A stretch of 64,000 nucleotides of DNA from Cryptomeria japonica (lineage: Eukaryota; Streptophyta; Pinopsida; Cupressales; Cupressaceae), in contig NC_081415.1 in the NCBI RefSeq assembly GCF_030272615.1, positions 513,928,034-513,992,033 of the forward strand. Direction: 5' to 3'. Of the stretch, positions 57,143-64,000 are shown piece by piece. Numbering within the stretch: position 1 is the first letter of the stretch; the number at the start of each line of letters is the position of its first letter. Under the pieces are notes generated by a model. That model searched no databases. It saw only the letters and a program-made list of their open reading frames with translations, and was not told the origin of the DNA. The translations under genes and the position numbers were made by a program.

Positions 57143-58000
57143 AGATGGGGCTATTTGTATGAACTGTGCATGGAACCTAATCTAGCCCTAATCCATGAAG
57201 CCACTAATGCAAATGAAGTTTGGCATAGAAGATTAGGTCACCTAAATTTTAGGGCTTTATCTTCAATGGGAAACCTTATCACAGGTCTACCCAAGTTAAA
57301 GAAAGATCATTCAGGGGCATGAAAAGGATGTGCCCTAGGTAAGAATACCAAAGGTGCATTCCAAAATAGTACTAGGAAAACTAGCAAAATTCTAGAATTA
57401 GTTCATTCTGATGTATGCGGACCTATGTCTGTATCCTCTCGAGGGGGATTCTTGTATTATGTAATATTTGTTGATGACTACTCTAGGAAGACTTGGATCT
57501 ACTTTCTGAAAAGTAAAGAATCAAAAGAGATCCTCTCTAGATTTAAAGAATTTAAATCACTAACTAAAAACCACTCAGGAAACAAAGTTAAAACCCTAAG
57601 AACCGACAATGGGGGAGAATACACATCAGATTCATTTAAAATTTTTTGTAGAGATAATGGGATTAAGAGGGAGCTTACTATACCTTATAACCCTCAAGAA
57701 AATGGGGTAGCAGAAAGGAAAAATAGGACCATAGTTGAAGCTGCCAAGGCCATGATCCTAGATCAAAACCTTAACACAAATCTCTAGGCTGAAGCATCCA
57801 ACGCCACTGTATATATACAGAACAGGTGCCCTCACTCACATCTTGAGGAAAAAACTCCTGAAGAAGTATTCACTAAGATTAAGCCTGATATTAGCCACCT
57901 TAGGATATTTAGATGCCCTATCTATATCCATATACCTAAAGAAAAGAGACTAAAACTAGAGCCTTCTGGAAAAAGAGGATTACTTGTAGGATATAGTGAA
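57143..58000 (+). pseudogene. Copia-D integrase, internal stops
   Basis: Zinc-binding part VWHRRLGHLNF (57220) and a CxxC pair whose first Cys is replaced by a TGA near 57320 (then KGCALGKN). Core: LVHSDVCGPM, FVDDYSRKTWIYFLKSK, LRTDNGGEYTS, NPQENGVAERKNRT. A TAG at 57785-57787 stands where copia elements usually have Trp before AEA. The C-terminal part follows with KRGLLVGYSETSRAYKIY. Confidence 0.9.
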
Positions 58001-58339
58001 ACCTCCAGAGCCTACAAAATCTATGTACCTGGTCAAATAAATATTGAACTAAGTAGGGATGTAATATTTGAAGAGGATCTAGCTTTCAAAAGAGCTCAGA
58101 ACTTCATTGAACCTGAAATCTATGTACCTACCTCTAACTTAGATGAAAATCTTGCTCTTGAGTTTCAGAGGGAGAATCTAAATGAAACTAAAAATGAAAA
58201 TGAAAACTCACCTAGAAATCTCAAGAAAAGACCACTATGGGCCACCAAAATAGTAGAAGAAGCTCAGAGGTTTGCTGCTCCTTCTGGAACCTTCAGAGAA
58301 AGCAAAAGACCTAATAAATTTACTAGCTATGTTTCTCTT

Positions 58340-59160
58340 ATGAATGATCTATCTAAAAACGAACCTGACAATGTGATAGATGCCCTTAAACATCAAGTAT
58401 GGAAGGATTCTATGTCTGAAGAGTATCAATCCATAATGAAAAATGATGTATGGGAAATCGTTCCCAGGCCAACTAAGAAGTCTGTTGTTTCTTCTAAATG
58501 GCTTTTCAAGATCAAACATGCAGCAGATGGCAACATTGAAAAATATAAGGCAAGATTTGTAGCCAGAGGATTTTCTCAAAAGGAAGGAATAGACTATGAA
58601 GAAACATTTGCTCCTATAGCTAGATATACCTCAGTTAGGGCTATACTAGCCATTGCAACAACTAAGGGATGGAAGGTACATCAAATGGATGAAAAGACAT
58701 CTTTTCTTAATGGAGAGATATCTGAAGAAGTATACCTAAAGCAACCTGAAGCGTTTGAGATCCGTCATGCAGAATCTCATGTGTGCAGACTCAAGAAAGC
58801 TCTATATGGGCTCAAACAGGCTCCCAGGGTTTGGTATGAAAGAATTGACACATATCTATCAAAACTAGGCTTCTCTAAAAATGATGCAGATCCTAATCTC
58901 TACTACAAATAGAATAAAGGTGATATGCTAATAATAATTTTATATGTTGATGACTTATTAATCTCTGGAGAAGATCATCTTATAGATCAATGCAAGAAAG
59001 AACTATCCAAAGAATTTGATATGAAGGACTTGAGATTCCTTCATTATTTCCTAGGGTTGGAAGTATGGCAGAATCCTGATAACATTGTTCTAAACCAAGG
59101 CAAGTATACATTAGACATCCTGAAGAGATTTGGAATGCTCAACTGCAGACCTATGACCTC
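58340..59160 (+). pseudogene. Copia-D reverse transcriptase, one stop
   Basis: Full copia motif series: SSKWLFKIKHAADGN, KARFVARGFSQKEGIDYEETFAPIARYTS, VHQMDEKTSFLNGEI (usually MDVKTAFLNG, so one expected residue differs), [18 protein letters not shown], a TAG at 58910-58912, then LYVDDLLISGED with the catalytic pair at 58949-58954. It makes cDNA from element RNA. Confidence 0.92.
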
Positions 59161-59887
59161 TCCAATGGAGACCAATCTTCATAAACTCAAAGAAGCAACA
59201 GCAGAATCACCTTCTACTGACCCCACTCTATACAGGCAAATGATTGGGTCTCTTATGTATCTAGTAAATACAAGACCAGATATCTGCTATGCAGTAAATG
59301 CCTTGAGTCAGTTTATGTGTGAGCCAAAGGAGATACACCTGGTAGCAGTAAAACACATTATGAGATATCTACAAGGCACCTTAAACCTTGGTCTTAAGTA
59401 TAAGAAAATTGATCTTAATCTACATGGATTCTTAGATTCAGATTGGGCTAGAAGTGTGACTGATCGGAAAAGCACCTCTGGGTGCTGCTTCAGTTTGGGA
59501 TTAGCCATGATATCCTGGATTAGCAGAAAGCAGTCTTCTATAGCACAAAGTTCCACTGAGGTTGAATACATTGTAGCCTCCATCGCTGCCCGAGAAGCGG
59601 TGTGGCTTAGAAAGTTGCTTGTGGGATTGTTTGGTAATCCAATGAAACCTACAATCATCCATTGCGACAATCAAAGTTGCATAAAACTTTCAATGAATCT
59701 AGTATTCCATGATAGATCCAAACATATTGAGATCCCATACCATTATGTATGAGACATGGTAGACAAAAATGTGATCAAATTAGAATATGTTAGTACGGGA
59801 GATCAGACTGCAGATATTCTGACCAAACCACTTTCCAGAGTGAAGGTTGATCACTTCAGAAAAGGTTTAGGTATGATAGAAAGGTAA
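59161..59887 (+). pseudogene. Copia-D RNase H, one stop
   Basis: YRQMIGSLMYL, AVKHIMRYLQGT, GFLDSDWARSVTDRKSTSG with the first catalytic Asp, SSTEVEYIVAS with Glu, HCDNQSCIKLSMN with the third acidic residue. A TGA at 59750-59752 falls before DMVDKNVIKLEYV. The true end of pol is TAA at about 59885-59887 after GLGMIER. Confidence 0.9.
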
Positions 59888-59924
59888 TCTACTTTTTAAA
59901 TAAGATGTTGAAAATGAAAACCTT

Positions 59925-59929
59925 CTTTT
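59925..59929 (+). repeat. Target-site duplication of the nested insertion, left
   Basis: ctttt, repeated exactly at 62608-62612. Confidence 0.75.
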
Positions 59930-60183
59930 TGTTGACTTTGGCATGTTTTGTCATTGATGTCAAAAGGTTGGTAAATGGTGTGGTATATGGTTGATCAGAT
60001 TAGATTCATAATAGGACGACTCTACAAATCTAATCTTGTGTATTACATGGATACATTCATGAAAGAGAGAAAGCTGGACAAACATACAGTAGAATTGGTC
60101 ATTTGCTTGTCTTTGAATTGCTTGTCTAATGGAAGGAAATTTATGAAAGTGTACAGTTTATATGATGGAATCTAATTTTTTAA

Positions 60184-60515
60184 TTGCAACAGAAGCCCAT
60201 GTCTCAACAAGACCAGGAGCAACAGAAAGATCCTCAGCTATGGAAACAAAAAGTTCAATTGTCATCACAATCAAAACAGGAGCAAGAACACCAGCCACAT
60301 AAGACACAATGTGAATCTGATATTATTAAGTCAAGTACAGGAGTAACTTCGACAACCAATTCTTAAAATGTTTCCTGTGAAGATATTCAACTTGTGCAAA
60401 ATTTGATAAAAAGGTGCCTACGGTTATATATGAACCAGGAGTGAAGTAATAAATACTTTATTGAATCAAGCAAAAGTAAAACCAGGATTTAGAAGTCTTG
60501 GACGACAGGAGCTTT
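60184..60515 (+). pseudogene. Captured fragment of a plant-specific gene (TIGR01589-like domain)
   Basis: A Gln/Lys-rich frame (60184-60366) ends in TAA and continues in frame to about 60441 with CEDIQLVQNLIKRCLRLYMNQ. After a one-base frame change the next frame reads EVINTLLNQAKVKPGF. Together these resemble the start of the plant-specific domain TIGR01589 (A_thal_3526), which in plants typically reads VQNLIE(R/Q)CLQLYMN...EVVxTLxxQAKIEPGF. The assignment is from memory of the family, whose function is unknown. The bases before it, ttttttaattgcaacag, look like an intron acceptor site, suggesting the fragment came from genomic DNA. The part beyond 60515 is not recognised. It is a pseudogene fragment. 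Confidence 0.6.
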
Positions 60516-62224
60516 ATGTGATGACAAAATATAATGACAAATTTGACAAAGAATCAGGAATGAATATTTGATAGAAGAATTATCACCAGTGTGCTCAAGA
60601 GTCTTCAGAATACTTTACAACAATGCAATCGACTAGTTTAAAGTAGATTCAACAATTTATACGGTACCTTTGAGAGGCTCATAAAGATGTATATGGAAAG
60701 GAGAAATCGTCTCATAGTTTGCTCTTGACCTTCTAAGAAAGTCGTGCCCTCCATTCTGTTGTTCATGGTTTTAAAATGTGAATTTGGGGTACTAATCTGG
60801 TGCGATTCCTACCTATATTCGCTGCAAATAAGTCACAGATTGGTTCAAACCTATGGATTTAGTGACTGAGAATATCATATCTATAAATTCATGAGGGAAC
60901 TTTAGAGTTTACGTTGCTTATATCCAGCAGTTGATTGGTGACATTTATACACCCTATTTGAGCATGTCTTGGGGTTGTAATAGCTACAAATTAATTCGTC
61001 AAATGAGTGGAAGGTATCTACATTTTGAACAAGTGTCCCAAGAAACCAACATCAGTATTTTGATTGAATATTCATTGCTTATAAATTCTCAGCGTGGGAA
61101 GAAAGTTATCTTACATACCCATGCATGTATTTAAATGGGTTAATACTACCGATTTTTAATCAAGGTTTGGTTAGCAGCACGACTTTGCAAGACAAAGTTG
61201 ACATTTGATAAGTTAGATGATGTTGAAATGTAATTAATTTGTTAAAGATCCATGGTGGAATGAAGTTGGTGGCAGTTGTGGTAGTTGTAACTGAATACAA
61301 CTTCTTAACTATCTACAGACACTTTATAGATGCATATTCATTTGAAGGTTAATTAGGATTATATTTATTGAATAGCTTTCTACAGATAACGAAGTATATC
61401 AAATCATGCTAAAAATGTCGCAGACATAATGGAAGAACCAGTGAGTTAAAAGTTGTGTGCAAAGACAGAGGATTCAAGAATACACAGTGAGCAGAGAATA
61501 CAATATAGAATGCAATGAATGTGGATATTATTGCAAATAGTGTTGTAACCATTCGTTTTATGTGACGAAGCATACGAAAAAGATACAAAAAGAATGGTAA
61601 TCTGATTCTGCTGATTATAAATATTGTTCTTGATCTTTTATGAAGTAATGTATGTCTGTTTGTAGACAAGGGTTTGTACGGGTTTGTATGTTTATTGCTT
61701 ACACCAACGAATAAATACTGAAATGTGTGATTGTTTATAATGGAGAATGAAGGGATGAATACAGCTAATGCAAGACAGATTGAAGTAAATTTGAATAATA
61801 GGGAAATATCATGCTTGTAACTAGAAGAGAGAAATGTATTTTATTGTCATGTGTATGTGTCCGTATCAGTTTGCAGAAGTTTTGTGACAGGGTTATGGTT
61901 GCAAGTAGTTTGAGGAGGAAGATTATTGACATTAAGATTGCAGATGCATAACAGAATGTTAATGTCATATTTGTAGGTATACTTGTGAAATGATGTATTG
62001 GAATGTTTATCATTGATTGGTGCAGGTAGAAAGCATAGTGGTAACACTAAGGTTTTTCAGTGGCTGATGTATTGTCTTGATTATCTTTCTCAACAAGACC
62101 AGATTGTAAATTGGGGATTTGTGGGATAAAGACAAGATCTCTATGATGTTGAATTGTTTCAAGTACTTTGTATTGTAACAGAGTTTCCCTCTGATCAAAT
62201 CTTTTATTTGTATCTTGTTTATGG

Positions 62225-62335
62225 GGTTGGTGCTCCAGGAAGTTGGTGCTTCTAAATCAGTGTGGGGTTGATGCTCCAAGAAATTGGTGCTTCTAAATTG
62301 TAAGGGGTTTGTGCTCCTAGAGTGGGTGCTCTAAA
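62225..62335 (+). repeat. ggtgct-type tandem repeats in the nested LTR
   Basis: Two clear units of ggttg.tgctcca.gaa.ttggtgcttctaaat, about 52 bp apart, and a third weaker one with gtgctcctagagtgggtgct. Located shortly before a TATA-like ctataaaag (62401-62409). Confidence 0.65.
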
Positions 62336-62400
62336 CATTTTCCTATAAGGCTTAATAAAAGAAAAATTGGAGAGTGGTTTTTACCCTTAGGGGTTTTCCA

Positions 62401-62409
62401 CTATAAAAG
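62401..62409 (+). promoter_or_regulatory. Possible TATA box of the nested LTR
   Basis: ctataaaag lies about 200 bp before the LTR end at 62607, a plausible position for an LTR promoter. Unverified. Confidence 0.4.
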
Positions 62410-62607
62410 CTATGTCAATTATCTTATTGTGTGCATGTGCTTTATTGTTTATTATATCTTATATTTGTTGCACATGCATTCAATGTTGATGGTGTTATTA
62501 TGTTATTTGCTACATATGCAAATGGTTTAAAGTTTCAAATGGTTAAGGATATTCTTGTTTTACAGATCACTGATTCACCCCCTTCTCAGTGATCTAGTAT
62601 TCCAACA

Positions 62608-63098
62608 CTTTTGTCATGTTGAGACATTATGGGTTTTACCCCCTGTGTTAATATCTAAGAGGTGACAATTTCTCAGATTATAAACACTTGTATGCAGACA
62701 TCATAAGGTGACGATCTTATGATTCTCAAACTTGTTATCATGTTGGATCTCTGGTATGTCATGGATGTGCCATGATGGTGTTGTGATAAAACATTTGAAG
62801 AAAATGTTTGTGCACATATCACAATATGGATAAGATGAGAATTTAACCATCCTCATATGTTTATCCTCAATGTTGCGTGTCTAGGCAATACTAATATCAT
62901 GTGTCTAGGTGATATTTTGTTATAATAAAATGATGAATCCTTTATATCACATGATTGGGTGATACATACTTAGAGTAAAATCTTATATTTGTATCCTATG
63001 TCCTGATGATACTTCATATCATATGTATAGATGATATATATTCTTGGAGACTGACATTATGAAAAGACATGTGATGCAGGTTACTTTATCTATCTTCC
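62608..63098 (+). other. Copia-D 3' untranslated region
   Basis: No coding sequence. After the right ctttt copy the Copia-D 3' region resumes. Between about 62885 and 63040 it has imperfect repeats around atatcatgtg...taggtgata (for example tcatgtgtctaggtgatatt, tcacatgattgggtgataca, tcatatgtatagatgatata). Confidence 0.65.
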
Positions 63099-63114
63099 AA
63101 AATCTAAGAGGGAG
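63099..63114 (+). other. Copia-D polypurine tract
   Basis: aaatctaagagggag ends directly before the 3' LTR at 63115. Confidence 0.85.
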
Positions 63115-63917
63115 TGTTAATGCATTAGTAGCTTCTACAAGATAAGACTCTCCTAACTCTCTACTCTATTATTAGTTTACTCATTCATGCTTTATGTTTA
63201 TCAGACTATAACATTGATCATAATTATGATATTGATATTGGATAATGATGGATTAGATTGACGGTCTACTTAGCTATGTTAAGCGTCAATCTAAAGGGCT
63301 ATCGGGCTACTAACCTGATAGCATATTAATGTCGATTCATATATGAATCAACATTAATATGCTATCAGGTTATATAATGCTAACTGTAATTGTTATTGTA
63401 AACTTTATATTGATCCATTATTATATGCTTGATACCGATTCATTATCTGGTATGTTTTATCTGAAACAATTAACAAATACCGATTCATGATCAGATGTGT
63501 TTATAAAGTGTTGTTATCATTAACAGTGATACCGATTCACCATCGGGTATGTTCATAAGCATTAAATGATTCATTATCGAGTATAAGCATTGTTATCATT
63601 ATACCGATACATTAATGTTTGTAGCACCGATTAGTTATGGATCGGTTAATGTTAGTAAGGGTCACGACCAAGTGACATCTTGGCCGGACATGTCTAAAAG
63701 ACATGTCTAATCAAGGTGCCACTTGATCGTGGCCATCCTACTACTTATACATCATTCAAACCAAAGGAGATGACATTGAAATCGATACATGTTCATCCTC
63801 CTAACCTGCAGTAAAAGAAAGATAGCAATATTAGTGTCATAGTCATAATATCAAAATTAAAATACACCATCCTGCATATAACCTGTTCATTAAATTGGAA
63901 ATTACAATACTTTTACA
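63115..63917 (+). repeat. Copia-D 3' LTR
   Basis: 803 bp, same length as the 5' LTR and gap-free against it. Its palindrome (63314-63369) is longer than in the 5' copy, 56 bases with one mismatched pair. Followed by ctacc at 63918-63922. Confidence 0.95.
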
Positions 63918-64000
63918 CTACCCAATCCTCTCTAACCCCAAGACACATGAGCTTGAAGATGGGAGAGTTAAGAGATGAATTTGGTTAAGACTCTAGTTTA
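63918..64000. other. Flanking DNA right of Copia-D
   Basis: Begins with the ctacc target duplication. The 83 bases are too short to assign and no gene is seen. Confidence 0.6.

Larger units (their letters stand above)
59930..62607 (+). mobile_element. 2.7-kb TG...CA insertion in Copia-D 3' UTR (long solo LTR?)
   Basis: Begins tgttgactttggcatg and ends ttccaaca, flanked by perfect ctttt repeats, all as for an LTR integrated by a retroelement integrase. The start shares ttgtcattgatgtcaa, and the end gattcacccccttctcag, with the LTR ends of Copia-B and Copia-C, so it reads as one long LTR. No primer site, polypurine tract or second LTR is seen inside. It carries a broken cellular gene fragment near 60180-60510 and several ggtgctcc-type repeats near 62225-62330. 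Alternatively it is a compact non-autonomous element. Confidence 0.7.
55050..63917 (+). mobile_element. Copia-D: complete Ty1/copia element with nested insertion
   Basis: 8.87 kb, or about 6.2 kb without the insertion at 59930-62607. Both LTRs are 803 bp, with TG...CA ends and a perfect ctacc target duplication. All coding segments from gag (55946) to the end of RNase H (59887) lie in one reading frame, broken only by stop codons (56261, 57140, about 57320, 57785, 58910, 59750). No frameshift was found. It is the youngest-looking copia element in the window. Without the stop codons it has the full copia order and a 3' untranslated region ending in a purine tract. Confidence 0.95.

Noticed and set aside
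60931-61134. 67-residue frame in the nested insertion as a second captured gene
   Set aside because: The translation looks protein-like but I recognise no family, so it is left as unassigned sequence inside the insertion.
61847-62279. Overlapping minus-strand frames in the nested LTR
   Set aside because: They overlap each other in different frames and partly translate the ggtgct repeats; no family resemblance.

Overview
The window looks like nuclear DNA of a large, repeat-rich seed-plant genome. The plant-specific families DUF247 and SAUR, plant-type Ty1/copia and Ty3/gypsy elements primed by initiator tRNA-Met, and a plant L1-type LINE with an RNase H domain all support this. The old, deeply nested LTR elements with long LTRs are reminiscent of a gymnosperm, but I cannot name the species. 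About four fifths of the window is transposon sequence or decayed duplications. Only one gene looks intact, a SAUR gene on the minus strand at 51712-52044.

Layout. 1-650 is GA/AT-rich sequence. 651-3557 is a truncated Ty3/gypsy remnant. 3558-6105 is AT-rich and contains a duplicated block. 6107-12950 holds two tandem copies of a DUF247 locus with their 3' flanks and a 1.5-kb repeat (R1). 13003-22823 is a short non-autonomous LTR element. It is split by a minus-strand copia element (Copia-A, 14230-22637), which is itself split by a solo LTR (17092-18305). 22824-26569 is unassigned. 26570-27985 is a second R1 copy. About 28600-39095 is a minus-strand LINE interrupted by an LTR fragment and by a whole copia element (Copia-B, 31381-38256). 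39382-41016 is the third and most complete DUF247 copy. Its 3' flank is interrupted by Copia-C (41899-49004) and continues into a third R1 copy (49280-50540). 50541-55049 contains the SAUR gene. 55050-63917 is Copia-D, the best preserved element, with a 2.7-kb TG...CA insertion (59930-62607).

How the parts relate. The three DUF247 loci share promoter, coding and 3'-flank sequence, so they descend from one locus by duplication. Each copy is broken by a different lesion. Copy 1 is a promoter region joined to a C-terminus, copy 2 has two internal deletions, and copy 3 has one in-frame TAA. Order of events can be read from nesting: the duplications came before Copia-C, the LINE before Copia-B, and the short LTR element before Copia-A and then its solo LTR. 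Perfect 5-bp target duplications support three insertions: Copia-B (gtatc), Copia-D (ctacc) and the insertion inside Copia-D (ctttt).

The most notable item is that insertion inside Copia-D. It has the ends of a single long LTR but carries a broken piece of what looks like a plant-specific cellular gene. I found no CRISPR array, tRNA, rRNA or autonomous new system. Domain and family calls come from reading translations by eye and no database was searched.
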